A stretch of 64,000 nt of DNA from Lachnospiraceae bacterium (GTDB taxonomy: Bacteria > Bacillota > Clostridia > Lachnospirales > Lachnospiraceae). A program made the position numbers and the translations under genes. The stretch covers positions 31,169 through 95,168 of the forward strand of contig JAAUZT010000021.1 in assembly GCA_014804485.1 (NCBI GenBank), written 5' to 3'. The notes under the pieces were generated by a model, which was given only the letters and a program-made list of their open reading frames with translations, ran no database searches and was not told the origin of the DNA. Numbering within the stretch: position 1 is the first letter of the stretch; every line of letters begins with the position of its first letter. Shown piece by piece: positions 36,787 through 47,197 of the stretch.

Positions 36787-37173
36787 TTATTTCAAGACAT
36801 TTCTTGTGGCAACAATATCGACGCCCGTACCCGCCACATTGGAAACGATCACATCCCCGATGTGAATCGGCGCCTGCACCTCCACGTCCTTCAATGCCTT
36901 GACACACTCAAATATCTTCCCTTTCGGGATATCCTGCTTCGTCTTGACAGATACCATATCCGCCCCGCCTCCGGTTACTTTCACCGTCGAAGTCACAATT
37001 CTGGTTGGATTCGTAACTTCCTTGCGGCCGTAAGTATCGCCTCTTTTACATGTATTGCCGCTTACGCTTACTACCTCATCCCCGTCCATCTCAACAGTCA
37101 GAGGGCATCCCATCGGGCAGTTAATACAGATTAAATTTCTGACTTCCATATTATTCCTCATTTCATCACACAT
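36787..37173 (-). CDS. DUF1667 domain protein
   Basis: LICINCPMGCPLTVEMDGDEVVSVSGNTCKRGDTYGRKEVTNPTRIVTSTVKV. Confidence 0.93.
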   Translation of the reverse strand: MCDEMRNNMEVRNLICINCPMGCPLTVEMDGDEVVSVSGNTCKRGDTYGRKEVTNPTRIVTSTVKVTGGGADMVSVKTKQDIPKGKIFECVKALKDVEVQAPIHIGDVIVSNVAGTGVDIVATRNVLK

Positions 37174-37306
37174 TATTTTGTTAATTCTTCCAAATCTGAT
37201 CGGATATATTCCATGCTTCCTGTCTTCTCGAATTCCGATCCATCATGCCAAAGCTGCTTATGCGCTTACGGCTTATGTCTGTTTTATTTTTGTATACTCT
37301 TTCGTG

Positions 37307-38578
37307 CTACTCTTCCTCGATCTTAAACGTAATCTGCTCCAGTTTCGGATACTGTAAAAGCTGCTCTTTTGTCAGCTTCACTTCTTCCATTTCACCCGGC
37401 GCAAGCACCTGCCGTTTCCTGTGGATTACTCTCTCGTCATCAAAGTAGACACTGACAAAACAATTCTTATACACACCGCCGACACGGAAGCGCACGGTCA
37501 GATTATCCTCCATACAAGCCCTGCGGATCGTTGACGGAACCGTATATCTGACGCCCGCTGTCGGATTCAGACAGATTTCCGCCTCCGTAGCGGCATCCGC
37601 TGCACTTGTTCCTTTTACATAGGCCGCTGCGTTCCTGCCTGCCGCCGACGCTTCCTCCGATACGAAATCCACAAGATCATGCACGTGGAGCACATTACCG
37701 CAGGCAAAAACGCCTTCCAGATTCGTCTCAAGACTCTCGTTTACCTTCGGTCCGGAAGTAACCGGATTGATCGTCACACCCATGCCGCGGGATATCTCAT
37801 TCTCCGGTATCAGCCCGACCGACAGTAAGAGCGTATCACAGGAATAGAATTCTTCCGTCCCCGGAATGGGCTTATTCTTCTCGTCCACCTGTGCCAGCGT
37901 CACACCCTCGACCCGCTCTTTTCCCTTGATATCTACCACCGTATGACTCAGCTTCAAGGGGATGCCATAGTCGTCCAGACACTGCACGATATTTCTCTTA
38001 AGCCCCCCGGAATAGGGCATAAGTTCTGCAACGACTTTCACTTTAGCGCCCTCTAAGGTCATTCTTCTCGCCATAATCAGCCCGATATCACCGGAACCGA
38101 GAATGACCACCTCTCTGCCGGGCATATATCCTTCCATATTCACCAGTCTCTGCGCCGTGCCGGCAGAGTAGATTCCCGCAGGGCGATAACCCGGTATATT
38201 GAGTGCACCTCGGGGTCTTTCCCGGCATCCCATTGCCAGAATCACCGCTTTTGCCTGAATCTCAAACATTCCGTCTTCCCGATTCATCGCCGTCACGGTC
38301 TTATTCTGCCCGATGTCCAGCACCATCGTGTTCAGTTTATACTCTATCCCCAATTCTTTCACCTGCGCAATAAACCTGTCCGCATATTCCGGTCCCGTGA
38401 GCTCTTCTTTGAAGGTGTGCAGACCGAAACCGTTATGAATACACTGGTTCAGGATGCCTCCCAGTTCTTTGTCCCTCTCTAAGATTATAATGCTTTCTAT
38501 TCCGCTCTGTCTGGCAGAAACAGCGGCCGCAAGTCCCGCCGGGCCTCCGCCGATAATCACAATATCATAATTTTTCAT
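37307..38578 (-). CDS. NAD(P)/FAD-dependent oxidoreductase
   Basis: MKNYDIVIIGGGPAGLAAAVSARQSG, VILAMGCRERPRGALNIPGYRPAGIYSAGTAQ; start at internal Met. Confidence 0.93.
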   Translation of the reverse strand: MKNYDIVIIGGGPAGLAAAVSARQSGIESIIILERDKELGGILNQCIHNGFGLHTFKEELTGPEYADRFIAQVKELGIEYKLNTMVLDIGQNKTVTAMNREDGMFEIQAKAVILAMGCRERPRGALNIPGYRPAGIYSAGTAQRLVNMEGYMPGREVVILGSGDIGLIMARRMTLEGAKVKVVAELMPYSGGLKRNIVQCLDDYGIPLKLSHTVVDIKGKERVEGVTLAQVDEKNKPIPGTEEFYSCDTLLLSVGLIPENEISRGMGVTINPVTSGPKVNESLETNLEGVFACGNVLHVHDLVDFVSEEASAAGRNAAAYVKGTSAADAATEAEICLNPTAGVRYTVPSTIRRACMEDNLTVRFRVGGVYKNCFVSVYFDDERVIHRKRQVLAPGEMEEVKLTKEQLLQYPKLEQITFKIEEE

Positions 38579-38594
38579 CTTATCCTCCATGTCC

Positions 38595-40031
38595 CTATAC
38601 CGTGTCCTTATTTGTACCGACAACCAGCTTAGAATCTCCGCCGGATTTTGTGATATCAAACATGCTCATATCACATTCCCTCGCCAGAATCTCCATCGTT
38701 CTGGGCGCACAGAAACCGGACTGACATCTGCCCATCCCGGCTCTCGTCCTGCGCTTCACGCCGTCTAAGGACTTCGCACCAAGCGGTCTTCTGATCGCGT
38801 CGATGATCTCTCCCTCCGTAACCATCTCACAACGGCAGATAATATTGCCATAGGCGGGATTCTCTTTGATCAGAGCGTTTCTCTCTTCCATACTTAATGT
38901 ATTCGGATTCTTGATGCCTTGTCTGTTAGCGATAAAGTCAGTCTTCTCCGCAAGACCCATCTTATCCCGTATCAGCTCCGCTGCCATCTCACCGATTGCC
39001 GGACAACTTGCAATACCCGGAGACTCTATCCCTGCGCAGTCTATAAAGCCCGGTGCATCTTCCGCTTCCCCGATGATAAAATCATCCCCGTCCTCGTGGG
39101 CACGCAATCCGGCAAAAGAGGTAATGACCTGACGCGTTGGAATGTTTCTGACACTCATGCCCGCTTTCTCAAGCACTTGTGCCAATCCTTCCGCGGTAGT
39201 GTTAATTCCCTCTTTGTCTTCCACATCGACTGCGGTGGGACCGACCAAAAGATTGCCGTGCACCGTCGGCGTAACTAAGATTCCTTTACCGAGCTTACCC
39301 GGCAGAGCGAAGATCGTCTTATGCACATGATTGCCGGCTTCTTTGTCCATCAGGCAGTAATCGCCCCGTCTGGCAGTAATATGGATTTTCTTTTCACTGA
39401 CCATATTGTGAAAGCGGTCTGCATATACGCCGGCTGCATTTACTACGTACTTTGTTTCGAAAGCACCCTTGTCCGTCTGCAGTTCGTAACCTTCCTCGGA
39501 TTTATGAATCTCCGTAACTTCCGTATTAAAATAAAATTCCACGCCGTTGGCGTAAGCATTTTCCGCCAGCGCAATATTCAGTCCGAAGGGACAGACGATA
39601 CCCGCCGTAGGCGCATACAATGCCGCATACACATTCTCCGTAACATTGGGCTCCATCTTAAGCACTTCTTCCCGGTTTAAAATGCGAAGCTCCCTGACGC
39701 CGTTGGCTACGCCCCTGTCATAAAGTGCCTGCAGATTAGGCATATCGTCCTCGTTCAGGCACAATACCAGCGACCCGTTTCGCTCAAACGGGAAATCCAA
39801 TTCTTTGGCCAGCTCCCCCATTCTCTCGTTTCCCCGCACATTCAGTTTCGCCTTGAGCGACCCTGTCACGGCATCATAGCCGGCATGCACAATGGCGCTG
39901 TTTGCCTTGGACGTGCCGCAGCATACATCCTCTTCTTTTTCCAATACACATATCTTCGCCTGATAGCGGGACAGCTCCCGTGCAACCGCCGCGCCGCATA
40001 CCCCCGCTCCTATTATGATCACGTCATACAT
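38595..40031 (-). CDS. glpA: Anaerobic glycerol-3-phosphate dehydrogenase-like FAD oxidoreductase with BFD-like [2Fe-2S] domain
   Basis: MYDVIIIGAGVCGAAVARELSRY, C-terminal IICRCEMVTEGEIIDAI...RTRAGMGRCQSGFC; adjacent to glpK. Confidence 0.88.
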   Translation of the reverse strand: MYDVIIIGAGVCGAAVARELSRYQAKICVLEKEEDVCCGTSKANSAIVHAGYDAVTGSLKAKLNVRGNERMGELAKELDFPFERNGSLVLCLNEDDMPNLQALYDRGVANGVRELRILNREEVLKMEPNVTENVYAALYAPTAGIVCPFGLNIALAENAYANGVEFYFNTEVTEIHKSEEGYELQTDKGAFETKYVVNAAGVYADRFHNMVSEKKIHITARRGDYCLMDKEAGNHVHKTIFALPGKLGKGILVTPTVHGNLLVGPTAVDVEDKEGINTTAEGLAQVLEKAGMSVRNIPTRQVITSFAGLRAHEDGDDFIIGEAEDAPGFIDCAGIESPGIASCPAIGEMAAELIRDKMGLAEKTDFIANRQGIKNPNTLSMEERNALIKENPAYGNIICRCEMVTEGEIIDAIRRPLGAKSLDGVKRRTRAGMGRCQSGFCAPRTMEILARECDMSMFDITKSGGDSKLVVGTNKDTV

Positions 40032-40091
40032 ATCGGCAGAATCTCCTTTCTGTTTTCCATGCTGCTATTCTATCGCAGCGCATGTCTATGT

Positions 40092-41707
<1,616 letters not shown>

Positions 41708-41861
41708 CTATCTTTGCATATTTTTCTGTAATCCCCACTATTTACACACGTTCCGTATAGATTCTATTTTACCAGTAAAAAATGGTGTCCACAATAGACA
41801 AATTATTACGTTTGCCTAAAGTGTGGACACCAGCATAATTATCATGTATACAATACCGCTA

Positions 41862-43994
41862 TTACGAAATTACGACCTTATCTGCTTTCCGCGCCTTCAC
41901 CAGCACCGCCCATCCGATTCCGACAAGCACAAGCCCCGCTCCGCTCAGGCATAATGCATCCGAAACCGAGAGGGTACTTTTCGCAAACACCGGCAGGACT
42001 TTCTCCACCTGCTCCGGATAGTAACTGACAATGACACTAATCACATTGTTGATAAAGTGCATTAACATGGCCGGATAGATACTGTCCGCCTTCCAGGCCA
42101 CGAGACAGAGCAGAAGCCCGATGAGCCCTGTGGGAATAAACTTCACCAGACTCATGTGATACAGTCCGAACAATACCGCCGTGATCGCGATCGCCGAAGA
42201 GACACGGTACTTCGCCTTCATGGAATGCATGATCACTCCGCGGAACAGCATCTCCTCGCAAATCGCCGGTGTCACCGCAATTACCAAAAAAGCGGCCACA
42301 ACATTACTTTCAAAAAGCTCCGAGAAAACCGTCTCCATATTTTCCGTGCTCTGCGGAAACAGTTTCATCAACGCTGCCGTAATCACGAGATTAAGCAGAA
42401 CCATTCCCACACTTATCAGTGCGCCGCCTAAGAAATTTACCGCCTTAGTACGCGCAAAACCGTAAGTCTGCCTGATGTCTCTCTTCGTATAGACTACCAG
42501 AAACAGCGGCACTAACAAAAGAATCATCTGTGTCCCGAAGGCTCCTGCCAGACCGAATCTGATCTGCAGCAGACTTCCCACATAGAGCATGAGAAGAATC
42601 GTGACCGCCACCACGAACCACACATCGGATACGGTAGGCACGCCGCCCTTCTTCAGGTTGCTCCGCCTCTCAAAGAGCTGTAATCCCGCTTTACCGTCAG
42701 AAAAAAGAATCGCTTCGCTGTCATAGATCTTGCTCAAGAACAGAATCGCTATTACCGCGTATGCCACGTTGCTTGAAAGCACCACCGCGATCGCACCGTA
42801 ATCGATCTTAAACGCCATCATATTCTTGATCAGCAGACAGATATTTGCCACGGGAATCATCGCTATCGTCTGCGTCAGTTCAATATTCGGTATAAAACCG
42901 ATATAGCCCACGAACATCACGATAAGCATAAGCGGCGTAATATAGTTGTTCGCCTCCTTATAACTCTTGGCAAAAGATGTCACGCACATGGTCACCGCGC
43001 TGATAAATAAGGAAAAAGCAAACACCGCCAAAATACACACCAGAATCGCCGGAATAAACTTCGCCATATCAAAGGATCCCATATCCGTCTGCATATCCAG
43101 CATTTTATACATATATAATGTAATCACACCCATGGAAAGGATATTCAGAAACGCCGAAACCATTCCGATCACTGCCACTGTAATAAACTTCGATATAATC
43201 AGCTGTCTGTTCGTCACCGGAAGCGTCAGGATCGTCTCAAGTGTTCCTCTCTCCCGTTCACCTGCAGTCGTGTCGATGGCGGGATATATCGTTCCCATAA
43301 GCAGGCTGATCACAAGCATAAACGGAAGAATAGATCCTATAATGTTTCCGATCGACTGCTCACTGCTGGCAATATCCTGTCTCTCATAGACAATGGGCTC
43401 TAAAATCGCCTGTATGTCCATCCCCTGCTCCGTGATAATCTGTTTCGTCATATCCTCTTTCAATTCATCGAGCGCGTCCATAACGATTCCTGCCGCATAT
43501 GATGAATTCTCCACGGAAGAAAGATAATACGCTTCATACTGCACTTTCCCGTCTTTCATCCGCCCTGAGACATATACGTCGATTTCTTCCTCATTCAGAG
43601 CCTCTTCGTAATCCGTTATGCTGCCGGCATCTACTATCGTAATCTCATATGATTGTCCGGATGCCTCTTCATCCGCTTCTTCATCGGCGTCCGCTGTTGT
43701 TTCCCGTACTGTTTCATCGGCCGCCTGATTCTCCGCTCCTGCAGATTCAGCTCTGTCTTTCTGAAACTCCTCCAGTTTATGTAAGAACCTGCCTTCGTCC
43801 TCAGCTTCTACGACGATCCTGTAATTCTGCTCCTTCATACTGGACGAAACAAAAGCCATAAGCTGCATAACGCCGATAAAAATAAGCGGATATAATATAA
43901 TCGGCACAACCAGCATCATAATCACTGTCTTCTTGTCCCTGAAAACATCCAGCATCTCCTTTTTCACTAATGTCTGTATTATTCTCGTGCTCAT
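41862..43994 (-). CDS. ABC transporter permease / CPBP intramembrane protease fusion
   Basis: NatB-like N-terminus (KKEMLDVFRDKKTVIMMLVVPIILYPLIF) fused to CPBP motif CEEMLFRGVIMHSM ... FIPTGLIGLLL ... HFINNV. Confidence 0.93.
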   Translation of the reverse strand: MSTRIIQTLVKKEMLDVFRDKKTVIMMLVVPIILYPLIFIGVMQLMAFVSSSMKEQNYRIVVEAEDEGRFLHKLEEFQKDRAESAGAENQAADETVRETTADADEEADEEASGQSYEITIVDAGSITDYEEALNEEEIDVYVSGRMKDGKVQYEAYYLSSVENSSYAAGIVMDALDELKEDMTKQIITEQGMDIQAILEPIVYERQDIASSEQSIGNIIGSILPFMLVISLLMGTIYPAIDTTAGERERGTLETILTLPVTNRQLIISKFITVAVIGMVSAFLNILSMGVITLYMYKMLDMQTDMGSFDMAKFIPAILVCILAVFAFSLFISAVTMCVTSFAKSYKEANNYITPLMLIVMFVGYIGFIPNIELTQTIAMIPVANICLLIKNMMAFKIDYGAIAVVLSSNVAYAVIAILFLSKIYDSEAILFSDGKAGLQLFERRSNLKKGGVPTVSDVWFVVAVTILLMLYVGSLLQIRFGLAGAFGTQMILLLVPLFLVVYTKRDIRQTYGFARTKAVNFLGGALISVGMVLLNLVITAALMKLFPQSTENMETVFSELFESNVVAAFLVIAVTPAICEEMLFRGVIMHSMKAKYRVSSAIAITAVLFGLYHMSLVKFIPTGLIGLLLCLVAWKADSIYPAMLMHFINNVISVIVSYYPEQVEKVLPVFAKSTLSVSDALCLSGAGLVLVGIGWAVLVKARKADKVVIS

Positions 43995-44806
43995 CTGCGC
44001 ACCCTCCTCTTTCCTGCTTCCTCTTTTCCCGAATCACACATATCGGACTCCAGTCCGCCGTTTTCGTCAATCAGCCCGGCAAATATGTCTCTTAAGCTGT
44101 CGCGTCCTGTCTGCACTCTCAGTTCTGCCGGCGTACCTTCTCCGATAATCCTCCCCTGATGAATCATAATGATCCTGTCACACAGATACTCTGCTTCTTC
44201 CATATAGTGTGTGGAGTAGAGAACCGTCTTTCCCTTTTCCCGCTCGCCTTTCATAAAATCAACGATCGCCGCACTGCTGATAATATCCAGCCCCAACGTC
44301 GGCTCATCAAAAATATAGACTTGCGGGTCATGCACGAGACATCTCGCAATCGAGGCCCGCTGTGTCTGACCCGTGGATAATTTCTCTATCCTGTTATCCA
44401 AGAAAGATTCCATAGAAAGCACTTCGCTGATCTCGTCGATCCTGCGCTTCGTATCTTCCTCCGCTATGCCGTAAAGCACTCCGAGCATTTGCAGTAATTC
44501 TCTTGTCGAGAGCCGCCCGTAAAGTTTGGTGTTGTTGGACAGATATCCGATATGCCTTTTGACTTCGATGTCATCTGTTAATTCCTCTTCCCCGATACGG
44601 ACGCTCACCATACCGCTTGTCGGCTTCATCAGCTTAGACATCATACGCAGCAGTGTCGTCTTTCCCGCGCCGTTCGGCCCCAGTATCCCGACGATTTCCC
44701 CTTCCCGCATAGACAGCGAAATACCGTCTACCGCATTAAATTCACTCTTTTTATTTTTCTTCTCATTTCTGATAAATGTCTTTACCAGATTGTCCGCTGT
44801 AATCAT
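43991..44806 (-). CDS. ABC transporter ATP-binding protein (NatA-like)
   Basis: GILGPNGAGKTTLLRM, LSTGQTQRASIARCLVHDPQVYIFDEPTLGLD; ATGA overlap with the downstream permease. Confidence 0.95.
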   Translation of the reverse strand: MITADNLVKTFIRNEKKNKKSEFNAVDGISLSMREGEIVGILGPNGAGKTTLLRMMSKLMKPTSGMVSVRIGEEELTDDIEVKRHIGYLSNNTKLYGRLSTRELLQMLGVLYGIAEEDTKRRIDEISEVLSMESFLDNRIEKLSTGQTQRASIARCLVHDPQVYIFDEPTLGLDIISSAAIVDFMKGEREKGKTVLYSTHYMEEAEYLCDRIIMIHQGRIIGEGTPAELRVQTGRDSLRDIFAGLIDENGGLESDMCDSGKEEAGKRRVRR

Positions 44807-44883
44807 TCTGCAATGTTCCCCTTTCCTGTATCAATTTCATGAGTCTCAACTCGTCAAACGTTATTGTCAGTTGAACGATATGC

Positions 44884-45372
44884 TCATTTGTCTTTCTTTT
44901 CATCCTCAGTCTCGTTCTCAAGCCTGTTTTCTCTCCACTTATATATGAAAAGCGCTATTGACAGTAGTATAAAGCAACCCGCAAATGTATAGATTCCGAC
45001 TAAAAACCCTACCGCTGCCCCTGCCGCTGCCATCTGATATTCACGGTAACTTATGATAAACCGAATGGCTCCGCCTACTACGCCCGCAATCAGGCTTGTA
45101 CACAGATTTACCTTCCATGACGGCGCAAGTTTTCTGTCCCATATCCCATTGATGACGCAGCCGATCGCGATATAGCATGCCAGGCACATGAATACGATAA
45201 ATTCACCTATAATTTCCTCGGAGCAATCCGGTCCGTAATACATGATCTGTGCTATAATCGCTATGACCAATCCCCAGAAAGCAAGCCAGCAGCCGTTATG
45301 CTCGATCCTGAGCATTTTCTGTTCCTGCATCTCATCCAGCTTGTTTTTCCACTTCTTCATAATAGATATCAC
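44884..45372 (-). CDS. Small multi-TM membrane protein, function unknown
   Basis: Four hydrophobic segments; adjacent to XRE regulator. Confidence 0.75.
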   Translation of the reverse strand: MISIMKKWKNKLDEMQEQKMLRIEHNGCWLAFWGLVIAIIAQIMYYGPDCSEEIIGEFIVFMCLACYIAIGCVINGIWDRKLAPSWKVNLCTSLIAGVVGGAIRFIISYREYQMAAAGAAVGFLVGIYTFAGCFILLSIALFIYKWRENRLENETEDEKKDK

Positions 45373-45479
45373 CTGTTCCTTTCCTGCCTCAGATTCCTGT
45401 TTCTTCTTTCATCCGATTTCTATTAGACCTTCACACTTCCCGTTCATTCCATACTTCTGCTTTTTTGCCGTCTGCGCAG

Positions 45480-45731
45480 TTATTCGGGTGTCTCATCCTC
45501 CCAAAACAACTCGTCAAGACTCTTACCCAATACACGGCATATAGCCCGGCACAATTTAATCGTCGGATTATATTCTCCCTGTTCAATGGCATTCATCGTC
45601 TGCCTCGATATCCCCACGGCCTCCGCAAGTGCCTTCTGCGTCATATCCTTCTCGGCTCTCGCCACCTTGATCGGTATATTTCTTGCCATCCGCTCACCTC
45701 TTTTTTTCCGTTTCTGCTGCCTATCGGTCAT
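45480..45731 (-). CDS. XRE family HTH regulator
   Basis: IKVARAEKDMTQKALAEAVGISRQTMNAIEQGEYNPTIKLCRAICRVLGKSLDELFW. Confidence 0.92.
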   Translation of the reverse strand: MTDRQQKRKKRGERMARNIPIKVARAEKDMTQKALAEAVGISRQTMNAIEQGEYNPTIKLCRAICRVLGKSLDELFWEDETPE

Positions 45732-45873
45732 TGCCTTTCCCGAATTATCATTCTGCGGTCAATGCCTTGTTCTATTACACGTTATCATACACATTACAAT
45801 ATGTCAAATATATTTGACATTTATTTTTATTTATTTTACAAAAAGCCATTGCACGGTTCTGCGCATCAAAAAA

Positions 45874-45894
45874 AGCGGCAGATTAACTGCCGCT
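45874..45894 (-). terminator. Rho-independent terminator overlapping a stop codon
   Basis: AGCGGCAG-TTAAT-CTGCCGCT followed by TTTTTT on the minus strand; stop codon 45883-45885 lies in the loop. Confidence 0.9.
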
Positions 45895-46404
45895 CATTCT
45901 CTGCTCTGCGTACCGCAGTACCGTGATGATCGGTACAATCAATATGCCGCAGAAGAAATTACTGACGCCATGAATCGCGTCCCACGGAAGTCCTGCGATA
46001 ATCCACGCAATCATCCCGTCAAAATTCAAGCCAAATAATAACGCCTGTGCCGGAGCATACAATGTTCCGAACAGAAAGCCGTGCGCCGCACACACGGACA
46101 TATAAACGAACGGTCGTACCTTCTTCGGCATATGCTTCGGAAGGATCATGACCACTCCCCACAGAATCGTCCACAGATATAAGTAGGGCACCCACCAAGC
46201 CGCAAAGCCGCACAATATCCCATTCAGAATGACATAAGTATAAATCGGATACAGTGCCTTCTTTCTGTAAACGACCGTGTAAGCAATTGTGAATACTCCC
46301 AGCAGGTGGACGTTCGGGATCAACTCCATAATCAGCTTGGAGGCATACATGATACCCCCAAGCATTCCGAACACTGTAATCTCCCTGATCGTAAGTTTCA
46401 TCAC
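45883..46404 (-). CDS. ECF transporter S-component-like membrane protein
   Basis: KLTIREITVFGMLGGIMYASKLIMELIPNVHLLGVFTIAYTVVYRKKALYPIYTYVILNG; six hydrophobic segments; downstream of a cobalamin riboswitch. Confidence 0.8.
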   Translation of the reverse strand: MMKLTIREITVFGMLGGIMYASKLIMELIPNVHLLGVFTIAYTVVYRKKALYPIYTYVILNGILCGFAAWWVPYLYLWTILWGVVMILPKHMPKKVRPFVYMSVCAAHGFLFGTLYAPAQALLFGLNFDGMIAWIIAGLPWDAIHGVSNFFCGILIVPIITVLRYAEQRMSGS

Positions 46405-46898
46405 TTCTCGACCTTAAAGGAGTATGCCTCTCCCTCTGTGATCGTTGTAGAATCAACGCCGGACTGCGCATACTCTCCGTTTACATAGAACGCCCAATAT
46501 ACACCGTCTTTATCATAATCCGCGGTGATGCCGTTGACCGTTTTGACATAAAGACCGTATTCGCTCTCTTCTCCTTCGATCAATCCGACTTCCAGCAGCG
46601 CTTCCCCGACCGTCTCCTTATCTGTGTGAATCTCAAAACCGGTCTCATTGCCGTCCTGATCTGTCACGGTAAATGCAAACTTCGTACTCCCTTCACCCAG
46701 CACACTTACATCGCCGGCACTATCCGACTCCGTACTGCTGCCGGAATCTGTCTGTACATCCGCATTCTCCGCTTCGGTCCCGGAAGATACCGCATTTCCC
46801 GTACTGCCGTTACAGCCGTTTGTAAACAGTGCTGCAGCCACAATAAGCACCATACAAAGGATGAACGACAATAATTTCTTATTGCTTCTCGTTTTCAT
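46401..46898 (-). CDS. DUF4430 (transcobalamin-like C-terminal) lipoprotein
   Basis: MKTRSNKKLLSFILCMVLIVAAALFTNGC lipobox; ...VGEALLEVGLIEGEESEYGLYVKTVNGITADYDKDGVYWAFYVNGEYAQSGVDSTTI. Confidence 0.88.
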   Translation of the reverse strand: MKTRSNKKLLSFILCMVLIVAAALFTNGCNGSTGNAVSSGTEAENADVQTDSGSSTESDSAGDVSVLGEGSTKFAFTVTDQDGNETGFEIHTDKETVGEALLEVGLIEGEESEYGLYVKTVNGITADYDKDGVYWAFYVNGEYAQSGVDSTTITEGEAYSFKVEK

Positions 46899-46939
46899 AT
46901 CCTTATTCTCCTTTGTTGTTATTTCCCCTTTCGGATCGG

Positions 46940-47130
46940 CACTCGCAGTCGCTGCATAAGAGGATTCCATTGTCCGGATATTTCGACTCGGCATTATACC
47001 GGACCGCCTTCTCAGAGATTCTCCAATGGCTTGTCCCGAAATGTGGCTTTCGGTCAGACCGGTACAATCAAACATGCCTCACGGCGACGGGCTCGTACAG
47101 GATTCGCACCTGTTTCCCCGAACAATTCTT
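46940..47130 (-). ncRNA. Cobalamin riboswitch
   Basis: Minus strand CGGGGAAACAGGTGCGAATCCTGTACGAGCCCGTCGCCGTGA ... AAGCCATTGGAGAATCTCTGAGAAGGCGG ... GCCGAGTCGAAATATCCGG match the conserved aptamer segments. Confidence 0.88.
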
Positions 47131-47197
47131 TTCTATCATAATCTTTTGCATCTGCTTAGTCAATTAATAAATCTCTATGAGCATCTGCAGCTCTTAA

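Noticed and set aside
46899-47075. N-terminal extension of the DUF4430 ORF (MFDCTGLTESHISGQ...)
   Set aside because: Overlaps the riboswitch; the internal Met at 46898 starts a proper lipoprotein signal peptide.
47085-47115. tRNA T-arm-like GGTGCGAATCC on the minus strand
   Set aside because: No complete cloverleaf; it is better explained as part of the cobalamin riboswitch aptamer.
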